Source of the DNA: an uncultured Bacteroidaceae bacterium
Lineage (GTDB): Bacteria > Bacteroidota > Bacteroidia > Bacteroidales > Bacteroidaceae
NCBI GenBank assembly: GCA_905234605.1
Contig: CAJOIE010000001.1
Location: 124,001 to 188,000 of the forward strand
Length of the DNA stretch: 64,000 nt
Direction of reading: 5' to 3'
Below are positions 17,616-28,800 of the stretch, in pieces (within the stretch, counting starts at the first letter, position 1; every line of letters begins with the position of its first letter). A program made the position numbers and the translations under genes. The notes under the pieces were generated by a model. It worked only from the letters and a program-made list of their open reading frames with translations. It made no database searches and was not told the DNA's origin.

Positions 17616-19655
17616 ATGACACGCCTCTGCACAGCCCTATTCCTCGCCTCCACCATGGCAGCCACCGCCCTGCACGCTCAGGACACCGAGGCCGACAGCC
17701 TGCGCACCGTGGAGCTCACGGGGCTCACCTTCAGCGCACGGAGGCCACCGGTGTCGCGCCTTGCAGGCGTGGACAACGGCATCAGCATCAACCAGCAGGA
17801 GCTGTTCCGCGCCGCATGCTGCAACCTCGGCGAGAGCTTCACCACCAACCCGAGCATCGACGTGAGCTATGCCGATGCCACCACCGGAGCCAGGCAGATA
17901 CGCCTGCTGGGGCTGGCCGGCACCTACGTGCAGATGCTCGCAGAGAACATGCCCGCACTGCGTGGCCTGGCCATGCCCTACGCCCTCGACTACGTGCCGG
18001 GGCCGTGGATGAAGTCGATACAGGTGTCGAAGGGCACCGCCTCCGTGCGCAACGGCTACGAGAGCATCACCGGACAGATCGACATAGAATACCTCAAGCC
18101 CGAGGACGACGAGGGTGCCGGTGTCAATGCATACACTAACACCATGGGACGCTACGAGCTCAACGCCGATGCCAACGTGCACCTCAACCCGCGCCTCAAT
18201 GCCAGCATACTTGCCCACTATGCCGACGACGGCAGCCACCACGACATCAACCACGACGGCATGCTCGACCAGCCACAGACGGAGCAGAAGAACGTGCAGA
18301 CGCGGTGGGACTATCTGGGACGGCACTACATCTTCCACGGCGGCATAGGGGCATTGAGGGACACACGCCGCGGCGGCCACACGCCTCACATGCTGGCACA
18401 TGCCGCCCACCCCTACACGACGAGCATCGGCAACGAGCACTACGAGGCCTACATGAAGCACGCCTTCGTGCTCAACACCGAGCACGCCACCAACATAGCC
18501 ATCATGGGCTCCGTGGCACACCATGCCACCGATGCCCGCTACGGCAGCCGCAGCTACGACGCCACACAGCGTGAGGCCTACGCCCAACTGCTCTTCGAGA
18601 CCAACGCCACGGAGCACCACAACATCGCCGTAGGCGCGAGCCTCAGCCACGACTACCTGCGCGAAGAAAGCACTATCCTGCCCTACGGCTCGCCCCGACG
18701 CACGCAGGAGACAACCACAGGCACCTACGCGCAGTACACCTACACCCTGGCGACGGCACTCATCGCCATGGCAGGCCTGCGTGTGGACCACAGCTCGCTC
18801 CACGGCACATTCGTCACACCACGCCTGCACGCCAAATACAGCCCCGCCACCTGGGTCACGCTGCGGGCATCGGCCGGCAAAGGCTACCGCACGCCGCACG
18901 CCCTGGCCGAACAGCACTATCTGCTTGGCAGCGGACGCCAGCTGCGCATCAGCCCCCTGCATCAGGAGGAAGCATGGAACGCCGGTGTCTCGGCAGCCTT
19001 CTCCCTGCCCCTCGGCAAGCGACAGCTCAAGCTCAACGCGGAGTACTACCACACACGCTTCATCCATCAGGCCGTGACCGACTACGACAGCGACCCTGCA
19101 GGCATAAGCATCTACGACCTCGACGGCACCTCGCGCTCACACGCCATGCAGGTGGAAGCCTCATGCGACGTGGCTCCAGGGCTCGACATCAGCGCGGCCT
19201 ACCGCCTGACGGACGTGCGCACCACCTACGGCGGGCGCATGCTGGAGCGGCCGCTCTCACACCGCTGCAAGGCTCTGCTGACACTATCCTACAAGACTCC
19301 CCTCGAGCTCTGGCAGGCCGACGTGACGTGTGCACTCAACGGGAGCACACGCATGCCGCCCTACCGGTCACTCCCCGACGGCACAGAAGGCAGCGGGTCA
19401 GACGACAGTGCCTACACGCTGCACCCCTCCAGCCGCACACCGGCCTACGTGCAGCTCTATGCCCAGGTGACACGCTGGTTCCGCCATTTCTCCATATACA
19501 TTGGCTGCGAGAACATCACAGGCTATCACCAGCAACAGACAGTGATAGATGCCACGCAGCCAGAAAGCCCCACCTTCGACCCCACACTCGTGTGGGCTCC
19601 CACACATGGTTCCACAGGCTACGCCGGCATACGGCTCAAGATTGGGCGGGAGTGA
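17616..19655 (+). CDS. TonB-dependent outer-membrane receptor, likely metal-related
   Basis: 679 residues from ATG 17616 with signal peptide MTRLCTALFLASTMAATALHAQ; ATG 17592 is in frame but leaves almost no leader after the promoter. The plug covers roughly residues 40-160 (SFTTNPSIDVSYADATTG, then IRLLGLAGTYVQMLAENMP, then VSKGTASVRNGYESITGQI), followed by a beta-barrel of alternating aromatic strands to the C-terminus (GYAGIRLKIGRE). No carboxypeptidase-like N-terminal extension, so it is a classical uptake receptor rather than a SusC type. The divergent HMA protein suggests copper or a similar metal as cargo; this is inference. The end overlaps convergent ispF by 20 bases. Confidence 0.9.
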   Translation: MTRLCTALFLASTMAATALHAQDTEADSLRTVELTGLTFSARRPPVSRLAGVDNGISINQQELFRAACCNLGESFTTNPSIDVSYADATTGARQIRLLGLAGTYVQMLAENMPALRGLAMPYALDYVPGPWMKSIQVSKGTASVRNGYESITGQIDIEYLKPEDDEGAGVNAYTNTMGRYELNADANVHLNPRLNASILAHYADDGSHHDINHDGMLDQPQTEQKNVQTRWDYLGRHYIFHGGIGALRDTRRGGHTPHMLAHAAHPYTTSIGNEHYEAYMKHAFVLNTEHATNIAIMGSVAHHATDARYGSRSYDATQREAYAQLLFETNATEHHNIAVGASLSHDYLREESTILPYGSPRRTQETTTGTYAQYTYTLATALIAMAGLRVDHSSLHGTFVTPRLHAKYSPATWVTLRASAGKGYRTPHALAEQHYLLGSGRQLRISPLHQEEAWNAGVSAAFSLPLGKRQLKLNAEYYHTRFIHQAVTDYDSDPAGISIYDLDGTSRSHAMQVEASCDVAPGLDISAAYRLTDVRTTYGGRMLERPLSHRCKALLTLSYKTPLELWQADVTCALNGSTRMPPYRSLPDGTEGSGSDDSAYTLHPSSRTPAYVQLYAQVTRWFRHFSIYIGCENITGYHQQQTVIDATQPESPTFDPTLVWAPTHGSTGYAGIRLKIGRE

Positions 19656-20127
19656 GCAGCGTGTCGATCAGTGCCACGGCGTAGGCCGATATGCCCTCTT
19701 CGCGCCCCGTGAAGCCCAGATGCTCGGTGGTGGTGGCCTTGATGCTTATCTGCCCGGGCTCAATGCCCATCACGTCGGCCAGACACTGCTGCATGGCAGG
19801 AATGTGAGGATTGAGTTTAGGACGCTGTGCACACACGGTGGCATCGATATTGCCCACGCTATATCCGCGCTCACGGAGCAGGTCCACGGTCTTGCGCAAT
19901 ATGACCTTGCTGTCGATGCCCTCAATGGAGGCATCCGTGTCGGGGAAGTGGTAGCCAATGTCGCGCAATGCCGCCGCACCCAGCAGGGCGTCGCAGATGG
20001 CATGTATGAGCACATCGGCATCAGAGTGACCCAACAGACCATGGGTGTGCTCTATCTGTATGCCGCCCATCCACAGGGCACGCCCTTCCACCAGTTGGTG
20101 GACATCATAGCCGAAACCTACTCGCAT
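19636..20127 (-). CDS. ispF: 2-C-methyl-D-erythritol 2,4-cyclodiphosphate synthase
   Basis: 163 residues, normal IspF length. The metal ligands Asp8 and His10 are in GYDVHQL and His42 in LIHAICDALLGA; HSDADV (34-39) is the substrate loop, and TTTEHLGFTGREEGI is the C-terminal family motif. It makes the cyclic diphosphate in the non-mevalonate isoprenoid pathway. It ends the seven-gene minus-strand run and its 3' end overlaps the TonB receptor gene. Confidence 0.97.
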   Translation of the reverse strand: MRVGFGYDVHQLVEGRALWMGGIQIEHTHGLLGHSDADVLIHAICDALLGAAALRDIGYHFPDTDASIEGIDSKVILRKTVDLLRERGYSVGNIDATVCAQRPKLNPHIPAMQQCLADVMGIEPGQISIKATTTEHLGFTGREEGISAYAVALIDTLLTPAQS

Positions 20128-20175
20128 GAGGTAATGAGGGATTAGGGAAATTAGGCAAATGGGTAATGACAGCCG

Positions 20176-21369
20176 CTAACGGCGGCGGGTGTTGAAGAGG
20201 TCGCTGATACCGTCGAGGTCGAAGCCCAGGGTGAAGCGCATGGTCTGGTCGAGCGGGTTGGTCTGGGCCGTTGAGATGACGTAGGCAGCATCGAGGCTGA
20301 ACACATTCATCTTGAAGCCCGCACCGACGGTGACATACTTGCGGTTGCCCTTGTTGGCAGCCTCCTCATGGTAGCCCGCACGCAGGAAGAAGCGGTCGTT
20401 GTAGCTGTACTCGGCACCCAGACTGAGCTGCACCTCCTGCAGCTCCTCCTTGAAGCCTCCAGGCGCATCGTGAAAGCTCTTGAAGATGCCCGAGATGGGC
20501 GAGACATCGTAGTACTCACGCTGTGTGCGCGATATGAAGTCGTTGTCCGACTCCCCTTCCTCCTGCATCGGGTAGGTGGGCACGAGCATCTTGTTGGCAT
20601 CCACCGCCAGCGACAGGCGGTTGTAGTCGTCGAAGGGTATGGTGAGGTTGAGACCAAGGCGCAGGTTCGTTGGAATGAACTCGGCATTGTCGTCGCCGCC
20701 ATAGCTTATCTTGGAGCCTATGTTGCTCAGGTTGAGGCCCACACCGATGCCACACTCACGCCCTGCCATGATGGCATAGTTGTTGTAGTAGAAAGCAATG
20801 TCGGCAGCAAACGCCTTGCCGGCACTCGTCTCAGAGGTGTAGTCGTAGGTGATGTCGGAGTATATGAAGCGCATGCCGATGGCTGCCGAGAATGTCTCGG
20901 AGAGCATGCGCGAATAGGCCACGTCGAGAGCCATCTCGTAGGGGTTGATGGTCATGCCCTCCGACGCTCCGCCGCTCATGGCCGACTCCCAGTCGAGCGA
21001 CACCTCGCCTAAGGAGAAGTAGCGCAGGGAGCCGCTGATGGCCGAGTAGTCGCCGATGCGGTAGAAACCGGCCAGGTTGGCAAGGTTGATGTCGTTGACC
21101 AGCTTGCGCAGCCACGGCGTATAGCTGAGTGCTGCCCCCGCACGCGCCACGGCAAAGGGATACTTGGCCGGGTTCCAGTACTGCGAGTTGACATCGGCCT
21201 CGGTGGCACCACCCACATCGCCCATGCCGCCGGCACGCGCATCGGGGGCAATGCTCATGGAGGTGACACTGGTGGTCACGGGGTTGAACATATTCTTCTT
21301 GTCCTCGGCCTTGGCTGTGCATGCGAAGGCTGCAAGCGAGAAGAGGAGCAGGCTGTGGCGCAGTTGCAT
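20176..21369 (-). CDS. porV: Type IX secretion system outer-membrane protein PorV (LptO)
   Basis: 397 residues with signal peptide (MQLRHSLLLFSLAAFACTAKA) and a FadL-like 14-strand barrel pattern. The early block SMSIAPDARAGGMGDVG, then SQYWNPAKYPF, is characteristic of PorV/LptO. PorV is the outer-membrane shuttle that passes type IX cargo from the translocon to the PorU sortase; it stands directly after porU, as in Porphyromonas. The C-terminal half (FGLRAGY-type strands, TQTNPLDQTMRFTLGFD) ends in a short Arg-rich tail. It likely shares the transcript from FAH and porU upstream. Confidence 0.95.
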   Translation of the reverse strand: MQLRHSLLLFSLAAFACTAKAEDKKNMFNPVTTSVTSMSIAPDARAGGMGDVGGATEADVNSQYWNPAKYPFAVARAGAALSYTPWLRKLVNDINLANLAGFYRIGDYSAISGSLRYFSLGEVSLDWESAMSGGASEGMTINPYEMALDVAYSRMLSETFSAAIGMRFIYSDITYDYTSETSAGKAFAADIAFYYNNYAIMAGRECGIGVGLNLSNIGSKISYGGDDNAEFIPTNLRLGLNLTIPFDDYNRLSLAVDANKMLVPTYPMQEEGESDNDFISRTQREYYDVSPISGIFKSFHDAPGGFKEELQEVQLSLGAEYSYNDRFFLRAGYHEEAANKGNRKYVTVGAGFKMNVFSLDAAYVISTAQTNPLDQTMRFTLGFDLDGISDLFNTRRR

Positions 21370-21401
21370 AATGGAATAGTGGTGCGGCAGATGCCGTGTG
21401 G

Positions 21402-24400
21402 TTAATGTTTGCGGTTAACGATGAGCTTACGTGTCAGCGACTCTGCCTTGGAGCCGTCGGTGCTGATGCGTGCCCGATAGAGGTAGACACCCGTTGGCAA
21501 GGCACTGCCGTTGTTAGTGGTCAGGCTCCAGGGCACGGCTATGATGCCGGTGGATGTCGACACGGTCGACGTGTACTGCCACACGGCACGGCCGGTGAAG
21601 TCGAACACCTCGAGGGTGAGCTGGCAGGGCGAACCTATGCGGTCGGTACGGACGAGGAACGTGGTGGACTGCGAGGCCGGGCTCTCGGTGGCTGCGAGCT
21701 CGAGGATGCCTGCCTTGATGGACGGGTCTACCACGAAGCGCATGGTAGTCTGTGAGGGATTGCCAAGCATGTCCCATGCCAGGAAGCGCAATGTGTGCTC
21801 GCCCGCCTCAAGAGCGGGGATAGTGAAGGCCACGGTGCCGCGGCTGTAGTCGCCGAACTGACCTACATAGTAGTCGTTGAGCACATAGGTGGTTGCTGCC
21901 TTGTTGTCTATTATCAGCTCCAAATCGTGGCCAAGGCCGGATGTAGATGTGTTGATGCCGCTCGGGTCGTACAGCGTTGCCACGAAATAGGGAGTCTCGC
22001 ACACGGCCGAACCGTCGGTGAAGTCTTCACTGTCGAGCCATGCTGTAATCTCGGGGCCTTCGACATCGTCGTTGACATCGTCGGATGCCTGCATGGAGAT
22101 GCCGTTGAGATAGCCGTTGGCTTCACGCCTCCCTTCACCCACGGCATACATCACCATGCGCGCCGGTGCATCGCTATATGCAATGTCGATTGGCAAAGGA
22201 CACGTGAGCGCAAACTGGCCGGCACGTATGCTGTCGGTGCCGTCGTAGAGGAGCTTGTCATAAACCTCGTAGACGTATGTCGAGTCGGCACCTGTATTGT
22301 TCAGGCAGGTGACGGTGCTGCGGCTGTCATACAGGCGCAATGAGAGTACCCCGTTGAAGTCGGTCGACACGGCACCGTCGGCTGACTCGACATGTCCGGC
22401 CACGCGGGCCCGGGTGCCGGCTCTCAGGGTTATGTCCTCTGTGATGTCGGCCAGAGCCTGACCATTGATACTATCGATGACTATGGCTCGCTGGTCCGAG
22501 AGTATGAACTGCAACGCAGGGTCGCCAAGCAGCACGAAGTGCAGCTTGTTGGTGCGGAACGAGTCGCGCTGGTCGAGGCTGAAGGCCTTGCTCAGGCGCA
22601 CGGCGTCGCCCAGACGATTGTGCCGCCCTGAAGCATCGGTGGCAAAGAGAAAATTGCAGAAGCCACGGTTGATGGTGTAGTTGGGCGGAGCATACACGGT
22701 GCGCGCCGTGGAGTAGAAAGCCACGGCACCGCCACTGGCATTGAGCACAGCAGCCTCGCCTATGTTGTCGGCCTGCCCGTCGAAAGGTTGCACGTCGCAT
22801 GCCGCGGCCACCCACAGCCCCACGCGTGGCAACGATACCGACGCGAAGTCCTCCAGACGCAGCACCTGTTCATGAGATATGGTGTAGGTTGCGGCATGGC
22901 CGGTGTAGTTCATCATAAGGGCACCCTCATCCATCTGGTTGAGCACCGTCTGACGCACGGCAGGATAGCGATAGCCTGATGCTGTGCTTTGTCGCTTGTA
23001 GGCATCCCATAGGATTTTGCGCACTTCCAACTCCGGATTACGTTGCTCCACCTGTTGAGCCACATAGTTGCAGTATTTGAGGTGCTGGTTGGCATCGCCG
23101 TCGTCGCCCATGAAGGCCAACACGTTCTTCCATGCCCCGGCATTCTCGCCGCGCATGAAGGCTATTGTCTTGTCGACCATCACACGTGCCTCGTCGACAG
23201 TGCGGACAGGGAAGCGACCCACGCCGAGGTCGGTCTTCTCACTGTCTAAGCTGGCTCCTTCGCCATCATCAAGGAGGCCGAAATAGTCTTCCATGACGTA
23301 GCACGATGTTTCGCTATAGCTGTTGACACTCTCGTAGCAAAGCAGGAAATTGTCGGGCTTATAGCCTCGCCATGCCGAGGTGAGCATACGGTTGTCCCAC
23401 GCTCCGTCGCCGAAGAGTAGCAGATAGCGTGGCGCATTGGCACCGCCATCGGCACGGTCGTAGAGCATCTTGATGAAGCGACGGTAGGCAGTGGCATCCG
23501 CCGTCCCGCTGGAGTACTCATTGTAGATGCGGTCGGCACGCACCACAACCACCGACATGTCATCAAGCTCACGGTGGGCTTGAGCCAGACGCTCCGCCTC
23601 GCTGTCGAAGATGCCCGATGCCGGCGTGATGATGACCATCTCTGCCGGCTCTGTGGCGTGAAGGTCCTGATTGTCGATAGCTCCGGCAGCAGCGGGTGCA
23701 GGATAGCTGGCTGCAACCGATGCGTCGAAGACTATGTACCCATGCTGCGCGTAGTCGGCCACAGGAATGGGCACACGGTAGAAGTGGCATGTCTTGCCAT
23801 CGGTGTCGGTGCTGTCTACACACTGCCCCTTAATCTCCACGGCAGGCTGCCCTGGCGACGAGAGACGCATGAGCATGGGCTGCTGTCCTTGCGCGTATTC
23901 TATATTAAGGTATGTCTGCACTACTTCGCCAGCCTCGGGCAGCCCTGCCTGATAGTCAAACTGTATGTATGGCACATCGGCATCCAGTTTCAAGGCTGCA
24001 CGATATGTTAGTGCCAGATAGTTGAGGCGCGCATAGTTGCCACGCGGCGCGGTGGATATGGTAATCTCGGTGCTGCGCTCAGGAGCCCCCACAATGTACG
24101 TTGCCGCGTTCTGCGTGGCCAACTGGTTGTCGCCCACCATGCTGACGCTCAAGGCTGGCGTGAGGGCGTTGCCTGAATATGATGTGGACACGGTGGTGGC
24201 ACTATAGTTGGAGGCAGAGAATGACACCGTGAGCGATGCCCGCTCAGGAGCTACATGCGTGGGCAGTTGCAGGGTATAGGTTTTCGTAGGGTTGGATGCA
24301 AAGTTGTAGGCTTCATACAGCTGACGTCCTCCCTGATACCATGCATACTCCTCAGGGTTATATGCCACATGAGCATCTACGACGCTGACGATGGTGTCCT

Positions 24401-25223
24401 TGGCTCCCACCGGAATGTCGGGCACCATGCACTCGGCCTCTTCGACGGCTGATGCATCCTCGGTGATGAAATATGATGCGGCATTGGCATAAAAGTTCAC
24501 AACGGGTGAGTTGCCCTGCCAATAGCTGAGGCCATAGGCATGGAAGAGGTAGCCGTCGGCAGCCGGAATCAGAGCCACAGGCTCCAGGTCGTCCCAGTCG
24601 GCATCAGCATCGATGAGTTCGCGCTGCAGGTGGCCGCCATAGCCATAGACCCGTATGTTCTCCGGATTGGCAAAGCCCATAGCACGCAGTGCCCGCTTGG
24701 AGAGATAGTACATGCCATCGGTGGTGAGCTGTATCTTGCGCCATACGCCGGTGGCCAGCACGCTGTGGCTGGCATAGCGTGTGTCGGCAACAGCGCGACT
24801 GGGGGCGCGACGGAGCCGCGATGCCTTGAGCGTCGGCACGATGTCTATCTTGGCACTGAGGAGCTTGAACAACTGTCCGCTGCGACACACCATGGGAACA
24901 AACGAATAGTCGAGCGAAGCCTCGCCACGCGACAGAGCCACGCACGACAGCACCTCGAGCGTGTCGACCAGCAGCACACCACTGCGCTGCACGGCCAGAG
25001 CCTCTGCGACAGAGAGAGGTGCCCACTCAGGATATTGTATGCTCACATGATAGTCGTAGCTGCGATAGTCCGACTCCAAAGGCACCGTCTCGGTGTACGA
25101 CGGCAGTATGGAGTCTATCGGCAGCTCGTCCCAATTCAGATAGGTGAACTGCGTCTGCGCATGCAGCCCTGCTGCCGGAAACAGCAACAAAGCCAATAGG
25201 AGTCTATGCAGAGGATGTCTCAT
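21402..25223 (-). CDS. porU: Type IX secretion system sortase PorU (C25 gingipain-like)
   Basis: 1273 residues from the ATG that overlaps the FAH stop (AAATGAGAC); signal peptide MRHPLHRLLLALLLFPAAGLHAQ with a further in-frame stretch upstream rejected. The gingipain fold is in the middle: YLLLFGDGAWDNR, then His776 in NYTGHAATYTISHEQ and Cys809 in LWVAAACDVQPFDG, the expected catalytic pair of family C25. The end is a type IX C-terminal domain (VFDFTGRAVW, LPTGVYLYRARI, KLIVNR). PorU removes the sorting domain of secreted proteins at the cell surface and attaches them to anionic LPS. Unlike cargo, its own C-terminal domain is not removed in characterised systems. Confidence 0.95.
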   Translation of the reverse strand: MRHPLHRLLLALLLFPAAGLHAQTQFTYLNWDELPIDSILPSYTETVPLESDYRSYDYHVSIQYPEWAPLSVAEALAVQRSGVLLVDTLEVLSCVALSRGEASLDYSFVPMVCRSGQLFKLLSAKIDIVPTLKASRLRRAPSRAVADTRYASHSVLATGVWRKIQLTTDGMYYLSKRALRAMGFANPENIRVYGYGGHLQRELIDADADWDDLEPVALIPAADGYLFHAYGLSYWQGNSPVVNFYANAASYFITEDASAVEEAECMVPDIPVGAKDTIVSVVDAHVAYNPEEYAWYQGGRQLYEAYNFASNPTKTYTLQLPTHVAPERASLTVSFSASNYSATTVSTSYSGNALTPALSVSMVGDNQLATQNAATYIVGAPERSTEITISTAPRGNYARLNYLALTYRAALKLDADVPYIQFDYQAGLPEAGEVVQTYLNIEYAQGQQPMLMRLSSPGQPAVEIKGQCVDSTDTDGKTCHFYRVPIPVADYAQHGYIVFDASVAASYPAPAAAGAIDNQDLHATEPAEMVIITPASGIFDSEAERLAQAHRELDDMSVVVVRADRIYNEYSSGTADATAYRRFIKMLYDRADGGANAPRYLLLFGDGAWDNRMLTSAWRGYKPDNFLLCYESVNSYSETSCYVMEDYFGLLDDGEGASLDSEKTDLGVGRFPVRTVDEARVMVDKTIAFMRGENAGAWKNVLAFMGDDGDANQHLKYCNYVAQQVEQRNPELEVRKILWDAYKRQSTASGYRYPAVRQTVLNQMDEGALMMNYTGHAATYTISHEQVLRLEDFASVSLPRVGLWVAAACDVQPFDGQADNIGEAAVLNASGGAVAFYSTARTVYAPPNYTINRGFCNFLFATDASGRHNRLGDAVRLSKAFSLDQRDSFRTNKLHFVLLGDPALQFILSDQRAIVIDSINGQALADITEDITLRAGTRARVAGHVESADGAVSTDFNGVLSLRLYDSRSTVTCLNNTGADSTYVYEVYDKLLYDGTDSIRAGQFALTCPLPIDIAYSDAPARMVMYAVGEGRREANGYLNGISMQASDDVNDDVEGPEITAWLDSEDFTDGSAVCETPYFVATLYDPSGINTSTSGLGHDLELIIDNKAATTYVLNDYYVGQFGDYSRGTVAFTIPALEAGEHTLRFLAWDMLGNPSQTTMRFVVDPSIKAGILELAATESPASQSTTFLVRTDRIGSPCQLTLEVFDFTGRAVWQYTSTVSTSTGIIAVPWSLTTNNGSALPTGVYLYRARISTDGSKAESLTRKLIVNRKH

Positions 25224-25840
25224 TTCACATTGAATTCGAGTAGTTTCTTGTCTTCCAGCCACCCAGCAAGATGGTCGTTCTCGTGCACCAGACCGACACC
25301 GACAGGCGTGCCAGTGAAGATGAGGTCGCCCATCTTGAGAGTGAAAAAGCGGCTGATGTATGCCACCAGCTTGTCCACGGGATGGAGCATGTCGGCCGTG
25401 TGGCCTTGCTGCACAGTCTGCCCGTTGACATCTAAGTGGAAGTGCAAGTCCTGAATGTCGTGTCCCAACTCGGTCACAGGCACGAACTCGCCCACCGCCG
25501 CGCTGCCGTCGAAGCCCTTGCAGCAATCCCACGGCAGACCTTTCTCACGGGCTACTGCCTGCAAGTCGCGGGCCGTGAAGTCGATGCCCACCGTGACGGC
25601 ATCGTAGTAGCGGTGTGCAAAGCACTCGGGTATGCTGCGCCCGAGACGGCATATGCGCACCACAAGCTCCGTCTCATAGTCACACCGCTGCGTGAAGTCG
25701 GGAATGAAGAATGGGCGTCCGTGTGTGAGCAGGGCTGAGTCGGCCTTGGTGAACACCACCGGCTCTTCCTGAATATATAACGCCACGCCCAGTTCTTTAT
25801 TGTGCTGGGCATAGTTCATGCCTATACCGAATATCTTCAT
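25220..25840 (-). CDS. Fumarylacetoacetate hydrolase family protein
   Basis: 206 residues with the FAH catalytic fold: KIFGIGMNYAQHNKELG at the start, EPVVFTKADSAL, YETELVVRI with the metal-binding acidic residues, and DLIFTGTPVGVG near the end. Small stand-alone members are acylpyruvases or oxaloacetate decarboxylases/tautomerases; which one cannot be decided by eye. Four bases overlap porU, so it is cotranscribed with the secretion genes, though no functional link is known. Confidence 0.92.
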   Translation of the reverse strand: MKIFGIGMNYAQHNKELGVALYIQEEPVVFTKADSALLTHGRPFFIPDFTQRCDYETELVVRICRLGRSIPECFAHRYYDAVTVGIDFTARDLQAVAREKGLPWDCCKGFDGSAAVGEFVPVTELGHDIQDLHFHLDVNGQTVQQGHTADMLHPVDKLVAYISRFFTLKMGDLIFTGTPVGVGLVHENDHLAGWLEDKKLLEFNVK

Positions 25841-25882
25841 CTGCGTGTTGACATGGTGGTGATGCGCAGTGCACGCTGTGGC

Positions 25883-28800
25883 CTACAGCCCTCTGCCGTG
25901 GCACTGCTTGAACTTCTTGCCGCTGCCGCACGGACACGGGTCGTTGCGGTTGGGCATCTTCTCGGCCTGATAGGGCGTGCGCGGTTGCTGCTCGCGTGTG
26001 TCGTGGGCAGCGGCGGCACGCTGGGCTGGGTCGGTGAGGTCGGACGGTGTGCCCTGCGCATAGTCGGGACGACTATACTGCGGTGCAGCTGTCGTGGTGC
26101 CACGTCCTGTCTGGTACTGGGCCCGCTGCTGTGCAGTGGCACGTGCGCGCTGACGTGCCTCCTGCTCTGCGGCCCGCTGCTGGGCATCGTCGGGAGCCGC
26201 GGCCTGCTGCTCTGGCACTTGTCCGCGCATCAGTATGCTTATCGTCTGGTTGTTGATCCGTGTCACCATGTCATCGAAGAGCTTCACGCTCTCAAGCTTG
26301 AAGATAAGCAACGGGTCTTTCTGCTCGTAGGATGCATTCTGCACGGAGTGGCGCAGCTCGTCGAGTGCACGCAGGTTCTCCTTCCATGCCTCGTCGATTA
26401 CATGGAGCATGATAGCCTTCTCAAAGGCTGTCACTATGGCGCGGCCTTCGCTGTCGCATGTCTGACGCAGGCTCACGCCACCTATATTATATACACGCCG
26501 CCCGTCGAGTATGGGCACCATAACCGGACGCTCTGCCCACTCCTGCCCGTTAGGACCGTCGTAGATGGGCTTGAACACCTTGTAGGCATCGGCAGCAATG
26601 AGCTCCGTCTTCTGCTTGAAGCGTGCGAGCACAGCCTGGTAGGCTTTCTCCTCCAGTTCGGGGCGGCGCATCGCGGTAAGTTCGTCCTCCGTGTAGGGCA
26701 CCTCCATGGCAAAGAGCTCAATGTACTGTTCCTTCATCTGGTCGAAGGTGGCGCAGTTCTCGAGTATGGCACAGACGCGGTCGAAGAGCATGTCGGCAAT
26801 GTCCATGCCGAGACGCTCGCCCATGAGGGCGTGGCGTCGCTTCTCGTAGATGACGGTGCGCTGCTTGTTCATCACGTCGTCATATTCCAGCAGGCGCTTG
26901 CGCACACCGAAATGGTTCTCTTCCACCTTCTTCTGTGCGCGCTCTATGCTGCTGTTTATCATGGAGTGCTCTATCACCTCGCCTTCCTCAAAGCCCAGAC
27001 GGTCCATGACCTTGGCTATGCGCTCGGATGCGAACAGGCGCATGAGCTTATCCTCGAGCGAGACGAAGAAGACGCTGCTGCCGGGGTCGCCCTGACGGCC
27101 TGAGCGTCCACGCAGCTGACGGTCCACACGGCGGCTCTCGTGGCGCTCCGTGCCGATGATGGCCAGACCGCCGGCCTCTTTCACCTCTGGCGAGAGCTTG
27201 ATGTCGGTGCCGCGGCCTGCCATGTTGGTGGCTATGGTCACTGCGCCGAGCATGCGCTCCTCCTCACGCTTGTTGCCGTCGGCATCGGTGACGGTCACCT
27301 TGCCTGGCGACGACTGGCCTGCCAGTGCCACGATGTCGGCCTCCTTCTGGTGGAGCTTGGCATTAAGCACCTGATGCGGTATCTTGCGCATGGAGAGCAT
27401 ACGCGACAGCAGCTCGGAGATTTCCACCGACGTGGTGCCCACGAGCGTGGGGCGTCCGCTGTTGCGCATCTTCTCCACCTCGGCGATGACAGCGTTGTAC
27501 TTCTCACGCTGTGTCTTGTAGACACGGTCGTTCATGTCGTTGCGCACCACGGGGCGGTTGGTGGGTATCTCGACCACATCGAGCTTGTATATGTCCCAGA
27601 ACTCGCCGGCCTCGGTGATGGCCGTACCCGTCATGCCGGCCAGCTTGTGGTACATGCGGAAATAGTTCTGGAGCGTGATGGTGGCGAAGGTCTGCGTGGC
27701 GGCCTGCACCTTGACGTGTTCCTTGGCCTCGACAGCCTGATGCAGGCCGTCGCTCCAGCGTCGTCCTTCCATGACACGGCCTGTCTGCTCGTCCACTATC
27801 TTGATTTCCCCGTCGACGATGATATATTCCTCGTTGAGGTTGAACATGGCATACGCCTTGAGCAGCTGCTGCAGGGTGTGCACACGCTCGCTCTTCACGG
27901 CATAGTCGGTGTAGAGCTGGTCCTTGCGTGCCACACGCTCCTCGTGGGTGAGCGAGGTGTCGCCTTCCAGCGCACTGAGCTGTGCTGCTATATCAGGCAG
28001 CACGAAGAGGTCCACGTCGCCGGTCTGCTTGGCCAGCCATTCGTTGCCTTTGTCGGTGAGGTCGGCACTGTTGAGTTTCTCGTCGATGACGAAGTAAAGG
28101 GGCTCCACAGCCTCGGGCATGCGTTTGTTGTTGTTCTCCATGTACACCTCCTCTGTGGCGAGCATACCGCTCTTGATGCCAGGTTCGGAGAGGAACTTGA
28201 TGAGGGGCTTGTTCTTCGGCAGAGCCTTGTATGAACGGAAGAGCGACAGGAAGCCGGCCTCAGTTTTCTGCTTGTCGTCGGTCTTGCGCCCTTCATCTAT
28301 GAGTCGTCTGGCTTCGGACAGGTATTGCGTGGCCAGCTGACGCTGCACACCCACGAGCTGCTCCACGAGAGGCTGGTATTGCTCATACATCTGGTCGTCG
28401 CCCTTGGGCACGGGTCCGGAGATGATGAGCGGCGTGCGTGCATCGTCGATGAGCACGGAGTCCACCTCGTCGACGATAGCGTAGTTGTGACGACGCTGCA
28501 CGAGGTCCTCGGGCGAGGTTGCCATGTTGTCGCGCAGGTAGTCGAAGCCAAACTCGTTGTTGGTGCCGAAGGTGATGTCGGCCTGATAGGCCCTGCGGCG
28601 TGCCTCGGAGTTGGGCTGATGTTTGTCGATGCAGTCGACCGACAGGCCATGGAACATGTAGAGCGGCCCCATCCACTCGGAGTCGCGCTTGGCAAGGTAG
28701 TCGTTGACGGTGACCACGTGCACGCCGTTGCCTGTGAGGGCGTTGAGGAACACGGGCAGCGTTGCCACGAGGGTCTTGCCTTCGCCCGTGGCCATCTCGG

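Noticed and set aside
21402..25532. Longer porU reading frame starting before the FAH gene
   Set aside because: The first 103 codons lie inside the FAH coding region on the same strand and lack a signal peptide; the ATG at 25223 has one.
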